Shown here piece by piece: positions 1 through 8,387 of a stretch of DNA of 64,000 nucleotides (positions are counted from its first letter, which is position 1; each line of letters opens with the position of its first letter). The DNA lies in the NCBI RefSeq assembly GCF_024700075.1, contig NZ_JAJONE010000001.1:496001-560000 (forward strand). The letters run 5' to 3'. This DNA comes from Hymenobacter sp. J193 (GTDB lineage: Bacteria; Bacteroidota; Bacteroidia; Cytophagales; Hymenobacteraceae). Below the pieces are notes generated by a model. The model was not told the origin of the DNA and searched no databases. It saw only the letters and a list, made by a program, of their open reading frames with translations. A program made the translations under genes and the position numbers.

Positions 1-1
1 G

Positions 2-85
2 GCCGTGACAACAGCTCCTGCGCCGGAAACCAATACCATCGTGCAGGCCGCATGGGCAACCGATGAAGCGGTGAGCCCGCTGTAG
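2..85 (+). CDS. C-terminal fragment of a gene clipped by the window start
   Basis: Frame 2 stays open from the first base to a TAG at 83-85 and encodes about 27 residues ending in DEAVSPL. Most of the gene lies outside the window and no family can be recognised. The reading frame is short enough to be chance, so this is only a candidate gene end. A 30-bp inverted repeat follows 28 bases later. Confidence 0.3.
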   Translation, partial: AVTTAPAPETNTIVQAAWATDEAVSPL

Positions 86-113
86 GAGCGGCAGTTACAT
101 GCTACTCCCATCC

Positions 114-209
114 GTCATTCCGAGCGCAGCCGAGGAATCTCGCTAGTGTAGTAATCATCTAGCACCACAACATCAGCACGCGAGATTCCTCGGCTGCGCT
201 CGGAATGAC
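114..209. repeat. REP-like inverted repeat, 30-bp perfect arms
   Basis: Bases 114-143 and 180-209 are perfect reverse complements (arms begin GTCATTCCGAGC), separated by a 36-base loop. The element sits between the clipped gene end and the converging permease gene, so it could form a strong bidirectional hairpin. The arm aligns loosely with the core arms of the two MITE-like elements near 20.1 and 26.6 kb (GTCAT, GAGC, CCGA and ATCTC blocks in the same order), which suggests a common repeat superfamily. Confidence 0.85.
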
Positions 210-224
210 TGTCTGTTTTTCTGC

Positions 225-1733
225 TCAAGCTACCTCTGCGGCAGCCAGTGGGGGCGATACGGACAGGCGGGTTTGGGGGCGCATCAGCAGCACGTAGAGG
301 CCACCGGCCAGCAGAAAGCCTACAAACCAGGCGTAGTTGTACACGGCCGCCAGCCAGGGCCACACGCTCCCCGCTGGCACGGCACCCACAGCTTGCAAAA
401 AGCCGGGAATGTTGGGTAGAATGCCGATGCCCAAAGCCAGCATGCCGGCGTAGTTGATGCCGTTTTGGTAGGTGTACCGGCCCTGGTACTGGTATAAGTC
501 CGGTACGTGGAGTTGCTGATGGCGCAGCAGGTAGTAGTCGGCTATCATGATGCCGCCGATGGGACCCAGCAGCGCCGAGTAGCCTACCAGCCAGGTGAAG
601 ATATAGCCGGAGGGGTCGGCTATGAGCTTCCAGGGGAAGATCAGCAAGCCGATGACGCCGGTGATGTAGCCGCCCGTGGTGAAGGATATTTTCTCGGGGG
701 CGAAGTTGGCGAAGTCGTTGGCTGGACTAACGATGTTGGCGGCAATGTTGGTGGCCAGGGTGGAAAGCGCTACGGCCAGCATGGCCACGCTCACCAGCAC
801 TTTGCTGTCGAACTTACCAGCCAGTACCACCGGGTCCCAGATGGTTTGTCCGTAAATCACGAACGTGGCCGACGTAACCACCACGCCCACAAAGGAAAAC
901 AGCGTCATGGACGAAGGCAACCCCAGGGCCTGCCCCAGCACCTGAGCCCGCTGACTGATGGCGTAGCGGGTGAAATCGGGGATGTTGAGGGAAAGCGTGG
1001 CCCAGAAGCCTACCATACCCGTGAGCGAGGGAAAGAAAAACGCCCAGAACTCGGCCGAAGAAGCAAATTTGGCCGGCTGCGCCAGAATCGGCCCCAAGCC
1101 GTGGCCAGCCGAAATGGCCCACCACAGCAAAGCTGTTGCCGCCACCGGCAGGAAAAACGCCTTGAACACCAGCAGCTTCTTGATGCTGTCGACGCCCAAG
1201 TACACCACGTACATGTTCAGCACCCAGAACAGGAAAAAGGTTATGGCCGGTCCCGTTGCCAGGCCCCAGGAAGCTGGAAACACGGCCGGCAGCGTGGCCA
1301 GCCCCGGCACCCAGAGCACGGCCATCTGGTAGAGGGCGTAGCCGCCAATCCACGTCTGAATGCCAAACCAGCCGCAGGCAATAATTGCACGCAAGAGAGC
1401 GGGCACGTTGGCCCCACGCACCCCAAACGACGCGCGCGCAAAGACCGGGAACGGAATACCGTATTTAGCCCCGGCGTGCCCGTTGAGCAGCATGGGCACC
1501 AGCACCACCGTGTTGCCCAGGAAAATAGTCAGCAGTGCCTGCCACCAGTTCATGCCGCCTTCAATCAGCGAGCTGGCCAGCATATACGTGGGAATGCACA
1601 AGCTCATGCTGATCCACAGGGCGGCGTAGTTGGCGCTGGTCCAGGTGCGGGCCGCGGCGGGTACGGGGGCCAGATCAGGACTGGTGAGGCCGGCGCTGGG
1701 CTGGTCGTTTACCGGGGTAGAAAGTACTTGCAT
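225..1733 (-). CDS. NCS1-family nucleobase/allantoin/hydantoin permease
   Basis: The 502-residue integral membrane protein should carry about twelve transmembrane helices and import a nucleobase-like substrate with a cation. The family signature is clear in the N-terminal third: LNGHAGAKYGIPFPVFARAS is followed by GANVPALLRAIIACGWFGIQTWIGG. A later SPANDFANFAPEKISFTTGG segment is typical of the Mhp1/PucI branch. The open frame extends upstream to 1901, but the ATG at 1731-1733 (MQVLSTP) gives the usual family length and a short cytoplasmic N-terminus. No purine or hydantoin catabolic genes are adjacent, so the substrate cannot be assigned from context. Family assignment is firm; allantoin or uracil as substrate is a guess. 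Confidence 0.88.
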   Translation of the reverse strand: MQVLSTPVNDQPSAGLTSPDLAPVPAAARTWTSANYAALWISMSLCIPTYMLASSLIEGGMNWWQALLTIFLGNTVVLVPMLLNGHAGAKYGIPFPVFARASFGVRGANVPALLRAIIACGWFGIQTWIGGYALYQMAVLWVPGLATLPAVFPASWGLATGPAITFFLFWVLNMYVVYLGVDSIKKLLVFKAFFLPVAATALLWWAISAGHGLGPILAQPAKFASSAEFWAFFFPSLTGMVGFWATLSLNIPDFTRYAISQRAQVLGQALGLPSSMTLFSFVGVVVTSATFVIYGQTIWDPVVLAGKFDSKVLVSVAMLAVALSTLATNIAANIVSPANDFANFAPEKISFTTGGYITGVIGLLIFPWKLIADPSGYIFTWLVGYSALLGPIGGIMIADYYLLRHQQLHVPDLYQYQGRYTYQNGINYAGMLALGIGILPNIPGFLQAVGAVPAGSVWPWLAAVYNYAWFVGFLLAGGLYVLLMRPQTRLSVSPPLAAAEVA

Positions 1734-1873
1734 AGGGCGGCGCCTTAGAAGGTTCACTTCGTAAGTAAAGCAGAGAAAGCACCTTACGCAAGCATTTCCG
1801 CTGGCGGGCTGCCAGAAATGCAGCGGCATCCACATAGTATAGTGGGCAATGCCGCCCTGGCTGCCGGCTCGCG

Positions 1874-3550
1874 CTACTTCACCGACTGCGCGAGCGGCCA
1901 CTGGAAAGGCTGCAGTGCGTGCGGCCCCCGCCCGAACAAGTCACCCGTCATGAACCGGCGGGGTTCTTGGGTCGGGGCGTCCAGCAGGGAGGAGCCGTAG
2001 TGCTGCGCCACCCAGGCCGGCGCGTAGCCCTGCAGCCGCAGCAGCGTCGGGAATATATCGAAGTGACTGCGGCCCGGGCCGGTTACGGCCGTTGGAGGAA
2101 AAGTCACCTGCTTACCGGCGTCCCAGACCCAGAGTGGCACGGCTACTTCCTGGGGCGAGGTTTCATACACCGACGCATGCGAAACAGCCACACCCGAGGT
2201 CGTCAGGTTCTGGCCGTGGTCGGAGGTGTACACCACCACGGCGCTGTCCCGGGGCACAATGTCCGTCATTAGTTTGCGCCAGAACTCGTCCACGGTCCAG
2301 CGCACGGCGTTGTGGTAGGTATTGAGGGTCCGGTTCTGGTCTTTGTAGAGGCTGCGCGGGGAAAGGACGGGGCGAAAAAACGCTGAGTCGGCCGGGTAAG
2401 TGCGGGCGTAGGGCCAGTGGGCGCCGGCTTTTACTACGTAGGTGAAAACTTTGCGCGGCTGCCGGGCCAGCTCGCGTAGCCGCGCGGCCACCACCATGTC
2501 GCGCTCATAGTAGGCCAGCTGGGGCTGCTGCGCGGCGGGGCGCTCCACGTGGTCGATGTAGCGCAGATCCTCGGGGCTCATGAAGTTCTGCAGCACGTCG
2601 CCGCCCAGTTGGGCATCAATATAGTACGTGGCATAGCCGGCCCGCTTGGCAAACTGAAAGATGCTGGTGCGGGCAAACGTGCGGTACCGGGTGTCGGGCA
2701 GCTCCGCGGGGCGGGTACCGCTCATCAGGGCAATGTTGGAGCCCGCGCTTTGGTTGATGGTGGCGCTGGCCACCCCAAAGTCGTGGAGCTGCCCGCGCAC
2801 CGAATACAGAAAGGGCGTAGTGCGCAAAGCAGAATCTTGCAGCGTCAGCTCCGAGGCCGTAATGCTTTCATCCACCACCAGAAACAAATGGGGCACGCCT
2901 GGTGCCACGGGGGCCACCGGCACGGGCGCCCGCTGGGGCTGGGGCAGCTGGTCGGTAATGGCTGCCAGCAGCGTGAGCGGCACCCGGTACAAAGCCGGGA
3001 AGTCATCGACGGTGCCGGTGGTCCATTTTATCTGGGCATAGATGGCCGCTCCCGCCAGCGGCAGCAGCAGCGCCGAAACCGGGGCCGCGCGCCAGGCTAT
3101 GCGCTGCCGCAGCCAGTGCAGGCCGGCCAGCACTAGGCTGGCGCCCAGCACCGCCCCGGCCAGCTGACCGGCGTAGCTTTGCAGGGCTACCCCGGCCAGG
3201 GCGCGGTTGTTCCAGGCCAGCACTGCATCCGAGTACATGAAGTTGTAGCCGATAATAAGGCGGTACGTGAGGCTGACTGCCAGGCATACAAGCCACAGCG
3301 CGCTGCCCAAGCTATACAGCAGCCGGGCGCGGTTGAGCCACAGCGCCAGCAGCCCGGCCACTGCCAGGCCCAGGCACAGCAGGTAGCCCAGCAGTTGCGT
3401 TACGCTTTCCTGAAATAGCAGGTACGTCAGGATATAGTAGAGGCGGCCGGGGCGCATTTCTACCAGGGCCACGTAGCCGCCCAGCAACAGCCAAAGCCCC
3501 CAGGCAGAGCCCAGGTACCGGCGCAGACGGACAAGCGGAGATGAAGGCAT
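1874..3550 (-). CDS. EptA-like phosphoethanolamine transferase / sulfatase-fold membrane enzyme
   Basis: The 558-residue protein has about five N-terminal membrane helices (residues 15-175) followed by a periplasmic alkaline-phosphatase-fold domain. Visible active-site features are VVDES (225-229, metal ligands), the INQSAGSNIALMSG nucleophile loop near 265-278, GAHWPY (376-381), a YHNAVRWTVD helix like EptA YDNAIRYTD, and SDHG (443-446, metal-binding Asp-His). This architecture matches phosphoethanolamine transferases that decorate lipid A or glycans. The exact nucleophile (probably Ser268, usually Thr) differs from the EptA norm. LTA-synthase-like phosphoglycerol transfer is the alternative. 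It is followed 140 bases downstream by the permease, with no sign of functional coupling. Confidence 0.8.
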   Translation of the reverse strand: MPSSPLVRLRRYLGSAWGLWLLLGGYVALVEMRPGRLYYILTYLLFQESVTQLLGYLLCLGLAVAGLLALWLNRARLLYSLGSALWLVCLAVSLTYRLIIGYNFMYSDAVLAWNNRALAGVALQSYAGQLAGAVLGASLVLAGLHWLRQRIAWRAAPVSALLLPLAGAAIYAQIKWTTGTVDDFPALYRVPLTLLAAITDQLPQPQRAPVPVAPVAPGVPHLFLVVDESITASELTLQDSALRTTPFLYSVRGQLHDFGVASATINQSAGSNIALMSGTRPAELPDTRYRTFARTSIFQFAKRAGYATYYIDAQLGGDVLQNFMSPEDLRYIDHVERPAAQQPQLAYYERDMVVAARLRELARQPRKVFTYVVKAGAHWPYARTYPADSAFFRPVLSPRSLYKDQNRTLNTYHNAVRWTVDEFWRKLMTDIVPRDSAVVVYTSDHGQNLTTSGVAVSHASVYETSPQEVAVPLWVWDAGKQVTFPPTAVTGPGRSHFDIFPTLLRLQGYAPAWVAQHYGSSLLDAPTQEPRRFMTGDLFGRGPHALQPFQWPLAQSVK

Positions 3551-3585
3551 TTTGTGTGAACTTTCGCAAATAAACGAAAGCGCCC

Positions 3586-4740
3586 ATGAATGCTCCTGTG
3601 CCTGCCTCCCCGCCCCCAGCCTCCCGGCGCGACGACCTGCTGGATATTCTGCGCGGGGTGGGGCTGGTGGGCGTAGGGGCCGTCAACCTGGTGGCTTTCA
3701 ACTATGACAGCGCCTACGTGGCCGAGTACGCCACGCAGTTCCCGCAGGCCGGGCAGCAGCTGGGGTTCACGGTTTTCATGATTTTTCTGAAAGGGAAATT
3801 CTACCCCATCATGGCGCTTGTGTTTGGGCTGGCGGCGGCCCTGGCCCTGGAAGCCAAAGGCCCTATGCCGTTCGTGCGGCGGGCTTTGGTGCTGGGTGGG
3901 CTGGGGCTGCTGCAGCTGGCCTTTATCTGGAACGGGGACGTGCTGCATCAGTATGCCCTTATGAGTCTGTTGCTGCTGAGCATCCGGTGGTGGCCGCCCA
4001 CGGTGCGGCTAAGCCTAGCGACTGTCCTGTTTCTGCTTAGCTTCGCCCCTATCGGATCAACTGCCGACGCACCTCCACTAGTGTTTGCCACTATCCGGGA
4101 GAGCCTGCAGCACGGCTCCTTTACCGAGGTTACCCGGACACGGTTGGGACTGAGCAGCTTCAGTTTCTGGTCACCGGAGGCGCTGGTGTTTCAGGCCCGA
4201 ATCTTTGCCTGGCTGCTGCTGGGACACTTCCTGGGCGAGCAGGCCCGCTACCGGCGCTGGGTGCAGCGCCGGCCGGCGCTAAGGCTGCTGGGCGCGGCCC
4301 TGGCAGCTTTGGTGGGAGCAGGCATCCTGCTGCAGGTTTCCGGCCTGCGCGGGGAAGAACCCAGCAATCCGGCACTTGCCGCGCTGAAACTGGGCCTGGT
4401 AGCGGTGTTCTATGCCGGCAACGTGCTGGTGCTGGTTTCGGCTCCACTGGTATGGAACACCACCGACTTCGGGCGCCAGCTGCTGACCTGGCTGGCGCCC
4501 CTGGGCCGCATGTCACTCACTCATTACCTGTTCCAGAACCTGCTGTACAGCCTGCTTTTCTACGGCTACGGCCTGGGTTTGTACGCTACACTACCGCCTC
4601 TCGCGCTCTTGGCCGCCTACGTCCCACTCATTCTGCTACAGACACTGATTTCGGGCTGGTGGCTACGCCGTTTCCGGCAGGGTCCGCTGGAATGGCTGCT
4701 GCTTCGGCTCACGCACTCCTCGCCTGTTTTACCCGGGTAA
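3586..4740 (+). CDS. DUF418 (YeiB-like) membrane protein
   Basis: The 384-residue polytopic protein begins with an RRDDLLDILRGVGLVGVGAVN segment and ends with a C-terminal DUF418 block, PLGRMSLTHYLFQN...FRQGPLEWLLL. Both are hallmarks of the YeiB/DUF418 family, whose biochemical role is unknown although it resembles acyltransferase-3-type membrane proteins. About ten hydrophobic helices are visible. It starts 35 bases from the divergent EptA-like gene, so the two probably share a promoter region. A long perfect inverted repeat follows the stop. Confidence 0.85.
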   Translation: MNAPVPASPPPASRRDDLLDILRGVGLVGVGAVNLVAFNYDSAYVAEYATQFPQAGQQLGFTVFMIFLKGKFYPIMALVFGLAAALALEAKGPMPFVRRALVLGGLGLLQLAFIWNGDVLHQYALMSLLLLSIRWWPPTVRLSLATVLFLLSFAPIGSTADAPPLVFATIRESLQHGSFTEVTRTRLGLSSFSFWSPEALVFQARIFAWLLLGHFLGEQARYRRWVQRRPALRLLGAALAALVGAGILLQVSGLRGEEPSNPALAALKLGLVAVFYAGNVLVLVSAPLVWNTTDFGRQLLTWLAPLGRMSLTHYLFQNLLYSLLFYGYGLGLYATLPPLALLAAYVPLILLQTLISGWWLRRFRQGPLEWLLLRLTHSSPVLPG

Positions 4741-4755
4741 CGGGCCACCGTCCTT

Positions 4756-4830
4756 CCGAGAAAAACCATTGCTTCTTTTGAGGAAAAAGTGGCAATGTTT
4801 TTCCTCAAAAGAAGCAATGGTTTTTCTCGG
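4756..4830. terminator. 33-bp perfect inverted repeat between convergent genes
   Basis: Bases 4756-4788 and 4798-4830 are perfect reverse complements around a nine-base loop. The arms contain A-rich and T-rich runs (GAAAAACC, TTTTTCCTC). The element lies between the DUF418 gene (+) and selO (-), where it can act as a bidirectional terminator. At 33 bp the stem is far longer than a terminator needs. Confidence 0.75.
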
Positions 4831-4872
4831 GTATCTGCTTGGTGTCGTTTAGACTTATAAGTAATTCCCTAA

Positions 4873-6474
4873 TCAGGAACTACACGAGAGCGTGGCGCTG
4901 CCGGGCTTTTCGCGGGCCCACTCGGGGCGCTTGGCGGCCAGGTCCTCGTGTTCGGACTGCTCGGCGAAGGGCGTTTTGAGAACCTGATACAGGCGCTGTA
5001 GCGGAGCCAGGTCGCCAGCTTCGGCGGCTTCAATAGCTTGCTGGGCCAAGTAGTTGCGCAGCACATACTTAGGGTTGGCCGCCAGCATTCCGGCCCGAAT
5101 ATCGTCCGGTGCTGTAGTTTCCTGCCGCACGCGCTGCATGTAGCGCCACAGCCACTGCTGCAGCTGGTCCTGGCCTTCAGCCGGAGAATCGGGGTAGGCC
5201 GCGTCAGCCAGCAGCGCCGGCCATGCCGTGGCTTCGGAGGCTGTGCCCGCCAGCACGTCGAAGGTGCGGTGGCTAAGCTGGCGGAAATACACCGTCATAT
5301 CTACCTGCGCTGCTTCAAGGGCCGAAAGCAGCTCATCCAGCAGGGCATTATCCTCCGTCAGCACCACGCCCAGGCCCAGCTTACGGCGCAGCAACTCCTG
5401 GCGCTTGGCCGTGAATGTGGCTACGTAATCATCCAGGTGAGGACGCAGCGCCTGCGGGTCGGATATGAGGGGTGTGAGGGCCTGGGCCAGGGCCATCAGG
5501 TTCCAGAGGGCCACGCGGGGCTGCTGCCCAAAGGCGTAGCGGTGGGTGGCAAAGTCAGTGGTGTTGGGCGTCCAGTCGGGCTCGTAGGGCTCCAGCCAGC
5601 CGTAGGGCCCGTAGTCGATGGTGAGGCCGAGGATGCTCATATTGTCGGTGTTCATTACCCCATGCACGAAGCCCACCGTCATCCAGTGCGCCACCATCAC
5701 GGCCGTGCGCTGGCACACCTGCGCAAACCACCGTTCGTACACTTCCGGACTCGGCTCCCCCAGCTCCGGGAAGTGCCGCCGGATTACGTAGTCGGCCAGC
5801 AGGCGCAGGTTGTCGATTTCGCCGGTGGCGGCCAGCAGCTGGAAGTTGCCGAAGCGCACGAACGTAGGCGCCACCCGGGCTACAATGGCGCCCGGCTCGG
5901 GGCGGGCGTTGCCATCGTAGAACATGTCGCGCACTACCGCGTCGCCGGTGGCTACCAGGCTGAGGGCGCGGGTGGTGGGCACACCCAGGTGGTACATGGC
6001 CTCGGAACACAGAAACTCCCGTACCGAGGAGCGCAGCACGGCCCGCCCGTCGGCGCGGCGTGAGTAGGGTGTGGGGCCGGCGCCCTTCAACTGGATTTCC
6101 CGGGTGGTGCCATTCAGGGCCGGCAGCTCGCCCAGGGACATAGCCCGCCCGTCGCCGAGCTGCCCGGCCCAGTTGCCGAACTGATGCCCGCCATAGCGCG
6201 CCGCAAACGGTTTCATGGTTTCCAGCACGCGGTTGCCGGCCAGCGCCTCCACGGCTGCGCCCCGCTCCGGCGGTTGGCTCAGGCCCAGCTCCGCCGCCAG
6301 CTCCTCCGACCAGGCCAGCAGGCGCGGGTCGGCTACGGGCGTGGGCTGCACGCGGGAGTAGTGGTAGCCCGGCACCTGGCGTGGGCTATTGTTCAGGGAT
6401 GTATCGCCGCGCAGCTCTTCCACAAAGGAATTCTGAAACGTGGCGTTTTCGAGGGGTTGGGCGGAAGCAGACAT
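4873..6474 (-). CDS. selO: SelO (YdiU) protein adenylyltransferase
   Basis: SelO is a pseudokinase-fold enzyme that transfers AMP from ATP to Ser, Thr or Tyr of target proteins in redox stress responses. The 533-residue product has the family blocks RYGGHQFGNWAGQLGDGRA (nucleotide site), RTAVMVAHW and GVMNTDNMSILGLTIDYGPY (metal and catalytic Asp/Asn), plus the terminal SCSS redox tail where selenocysteine occurs in some homologues. The ATG at 6472-6474 (MSASAQPL) is preferred over an upstream in-frame start because the extra 33 residues are not SelO-like. Length matches the family. Confidence 0.95.
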   Translation of the reverse strand: MSASAQPLENATFQNSFVEELRGDTSLNNSPRQVPGYHYSRVQPTPVADPRLLAWSEELAAELGLSQPPERGAAVEALAGNRVLETMKPFAARYGGHQFGNWAGQLGDGRAMSLGELPALNGTTREIQLKGAGPTPYSRRADGRAVLRSSVREFLCSEAMYHLGVPTTRALSLVATGDAVVRDMFYDGNARPEPGAIVARVAPTFVRFGNFQLLAATGEIDNLRLLADYVIRRHFPELGEPSPEVYERWFAQVCQRTAVMVAHWMTVGFVHGVMNTDNMSILGLTIDYGPYGWLEPYEPDWTPNTTDFATHRYAFGQQPRVALWNLMALAQALTPLISDPQALRPHLDDYVATFTAKRQELLRRKLGLGVVLTEDNALLDELLSALEAAQVDMTVYFRQLSHRTFDVLAGTASEATAWPALLADAAYPDSPAEGQDQLQQWLWRYMQRVRQETTAPDDIRAGMLAANPKYVLRNYLAQQAIEAAEAGDLAPLQRLYQVLKTPFAEQSEHEDLAAKRPEWAREKPGSATLSCSS

Positions 6475-6527
6475 AATGTAAAATAGGTTTGATACAAGGT
6501 GGCTAGGGTTTCTCTTACCAGAAACCC

Positions 6528-6986
6528 TCAACCATCCACTCGCCCATATACGGGTGTGGCACCTACAAAGCAAACCGTGACCGTATGGTTTTGGTCATGC
6601 ACCGTATCAAATGCTAGTTCCCACTCGGCCAGCGGGTCAGCGGCATTTGCCGGAATCGAAAGAAAGGTGGGCGTGAACTCACGCTCAAAGTCCTGAATCT
6701 GAAAGCCAGAAATCCACTTACCGAACTCGGCCGTGATAAGCGGCCCGGCCGCCCCGCAAAGCGCCGGATACTGAGCTTCTACCCATTGAAAAAAGGCTGA
6801 ATGCGCCGCCGTAGGGCCGGTTTTTTGGGCACTGATGTTGAACTCCAGTACTTGGCCCGTAGGCTGAAAAATCCGTTTTCCCTCAGAGTATCCGGTCTGT
6901 GCCTTGTCACCAAGCCACTGGAGCTGGCCGAAAAACTTGTCCTCCAGGTACACAGGCTTGCTGAAGAGGAAATCGAAGAACCCCAT
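6528..6986 (-). CDS. Hypothetical protein, 152 aa
   Basis: The product begins MGFFDFLFSKPVYLEDKFFG and is predicted to be soluble with no signal peptide or membrane helix. The start at 6984-6986 leaves 11 bases after the XRE regulator stop, so the two are probably cotranscribed. An alternative ATG five codons upstream would overlap the regulator. A central KWISGFQIQDFEREFTP stretch suggests a compact alpha/beta domain. I recognise no family and assign no function. Confidence 0.75.
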   Translation of the reverse strand: MGFFDFLFSKPVYLEDKFFGQLQWLGDKAQTGYSEGKRIFQPTGQVLEFNISAQKTGPTAAHSAFFQWVEAQYPALCGAAGPLITAEFGKWISGFQIQDFEREFTPTFLSIPANAADPLAEWELAFDTVHDQNHTVTVCFVGATPVYGRVDG

Positions 6987-6997
6987 ACACACTCGGC

Positions 6998-7780
6998 TCA
7001 CCCGTCCAGCCGCGCCAACAATTCCTCCACTTGCCGCTCCAGGCGCAGCACCCGGTCCTCGATGCGGGAAGGCGGGCGCAGGTGAGTGGTAAATACGGCC
7101 TTCACCTCCCAGATTTCCAGGGCCTGATCCAGCGCAAATTCCTCTGAGCCATAATCAGGGTTATCGGCGCGCAGCTTGAGGTGGGTGGTTGATATCCGCT
7201 CGGCCAGGCGCCGCACCAGCAGCTTGCTTTGCGTTACGAAGGCATAGATGCGCTGCACCCGCAGAGTGGGCGCGGCCAGCTCCACGCGCTGGCAGAGAAT
7301 AACGTCCTGGTGGCGCAGGCCCTGCTGCTGGTGCTGCATTTCGGCCCCCACTATCTCAAAGGCGCGGGTGACCGGGCCCAGGGTATGCGGAAAGGTAAGG
7401 GGCATCAGTGCATCCAGGAAAGCCGTGTTGTGGTGCTGCACAATGTATTCGAGCAAGCGGTCGGCGGGCACAAAGGGCGTAACGTTGGCCTGCTGATCAG
7501 CCAGGGCGGCTGGCTTCGTGGCCGGAACGGGCGTGGCTTCTTTCTGAAAGATGTCGAAATGATACAGCTCATTTACCGTCAGTTCTTTCGTTAGTAGCAG
7601 ATCAACCGATAAGCCAAAATGCTGAGCAATCTGAATCAGCGTCTCCATTTTGGGCTCTGATCGGCCCTCCTCATAGGCGCCCACGCTGGGACGGGCCAGG
7701 CCAAACAACTCGGCAAAAGCCGCTTGACTCAGCTTCTTAACCGTTCGGATTTTGCGAATGTTCTTGCCAACGTAGGACAT
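6998..7780 (-). CDS. XRE-family transcriptional regulator with long C-terminal sensor region
   Basis: Residues about 5-65 form a Cro/CI-type helix-turn-helix (NIRKIRTVKKLSQAAFAELF...VGAYEEGRSEPKMETLIQIAQHFG). Residues 100-215 form a beta-rich region resembling the S24/LexA-like C-terminal domain of phage-type repressors, but no Ser-Lys protease dyad is evident. The C-terminus has a short coiled coil (VLRLERQVEELLARL). Its promoter region carries tandem palindromes starting 19 bases before the ATG, which suggests autoregulation. It diverges from the PspA-flotillin operon and is the obvious candidate regulator of it. Confidence 0.88.
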   Translation of the reverse strand: MSYVGKNIRKIRTVKKLSQAAFAELFGLARPSVGAYEEGRSEPKMETLIQIAQHFGLSVDLLLTKELTVNELYHFDIFQKEATPVPATKPAALADQQANVTPFVPADRLLEYIVQHHNTAFLDALMPLTFPHTLGPVTRAFEIVGAEMQHQQQGLRHQDVILCQRVELAAPTLRVQRIYAFVTQSKLLVRRLAERISTTHLKLRADNPDYGSEEFALDQALEIWEVKAVFTTHLRPPSRIEDRVLRLERQVEELLARLDG

Positions 7781-7799
7781 AGCAGAGAAAAAATATTTC

Positions 7800-7814
7800 G
7801 CTCAAAACTTGAGC
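7800..7814. promoter_or_regulatory. Palindromic operator 1
   Basis: GCTCAAAACTTGAGC has perfect 6-bp arms around a 3-bp centre. It lies 19 bases upstream of the XRE regulator start, in the divergent region shared with the PspA-flotillin operon. Binding by the adjacent XRE protein is inferred. Confidence 0.6.
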
Positions 7815-7818
7815 ATCT

Positions 7819-7831
7819 CTCAAACTTTGAG
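7819..7831. promoter_or_regulatory. Palindromic operator 2
   Basis: CTCAAACTTTGAG is a perfect palindrome around a single central base. Its centre is 18 bp from operator 1 and it shares the CTCAA/TTGAG half-site, as expected for two repressor dimers bound side by side. Confidence 0.6.
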
Positions 7832-7882
7832 TAGAATTGCAGCGTAAAGCTACCACATAAGCGCTTACCTGCGCATTCGCTA

Positions 7883-7896
7883 GCTCTTTTTTGAGC
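7883..7896. promoter_or_regulatory. Possible third operator, degenerate
   Basis: GCTCTTTTTTGAGC has GCTC/GAGC ends and one intact TTGAGC half-site. It lies on the PspA-operon side of the divergent region, 75 bases before the first gene, so the same regulator could reach both promoters. Confidence 0.4.
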
Positions 7897-7970
7897 ACGC
7901 CTATATTCTACGCTTCCTCGTTCCTGCTCCGCTTTCCCTACCTTCTGATTTCTTCACCTTATTTCTTTTT

Positions 7971-8387
7971 ATGGCCGAGAGCTACTTCGCTAAAATCCAG
8001 CGCTACCTGCTGGAGCTGGACTTCGACATTCAGCACCAGGACGCAGCCTCCAACATTCTGGTGGTGAGCAAGCCGGAGTTGGGCATTGAGCATCTGGTGC
8101 TGGGCTGCGGCGAGCCCCTGCTGATTATGGAGCAGCACCTGCTGGATCTGCCCGGCCCCACCTGCGAGGTGTACCAGCGGCTGCTCCAGAAAAACCGCGA
8201 CATCATCCACGGCGCCTTTGTGCTCGACGACTCGGGCTGCAAGGTCATTTTTCGCGACACGCTCCAGCTTGAGCAGCTCGACCGCCCCGAGCTGGAAGCC
8301 GTGTTCAACTCCCTGGCGTTGCTGCTCAGTGAATTCAGCGACGAACTGATTGCTTTTTCCAAGACTCCAAGCCCCCAAAAGCCATGA
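7971..8387 (+). CDS. YjfI-like (DUF2170 / CesT-Tir chaperone fold) protein
   Basis: The 138-residue acidic protein resembles E. coli YjfI, which is encoded next to the PspA homologue YjfJ. Shared features are an N-terminal amphipathic helix, a central beta sheet with a LIMEQHLL segment, a YQRLLQKNRDI helix and a C-terminal helix (LEAVFNSLALLLSEFSDEL). Proteins with this fold act as small dimeric chaperones or adaptors. It opens the stress operon, and its stop overlaps the pspA start in an ATGA, which implies translational coupling and a partnership with PspA. Similarity was judged by pattern, not alignment. Confidence 0.75.
   Translation: MAESYFAKIQRYLLELDFDIQHQDAASNILVVSKPELGIEHLVLGCGEPLLIMEQHLLDLPGPTCEVYQRLLQKNRDIIHGAFVLDDSGCKVIFRDTLQLEQLDRPELEAVFNSLALLLSEFSDELIAFSKTPSPQKP

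Noticed and set aside
507..1748. 413-codon plus-strand open frame opposite the permease gene
   Set aside because: Antisense shadow of a GC-rich gene. It is rich in His, Gln and Gly without domain features, while the minus strand encodes a clear NCS1 permease.
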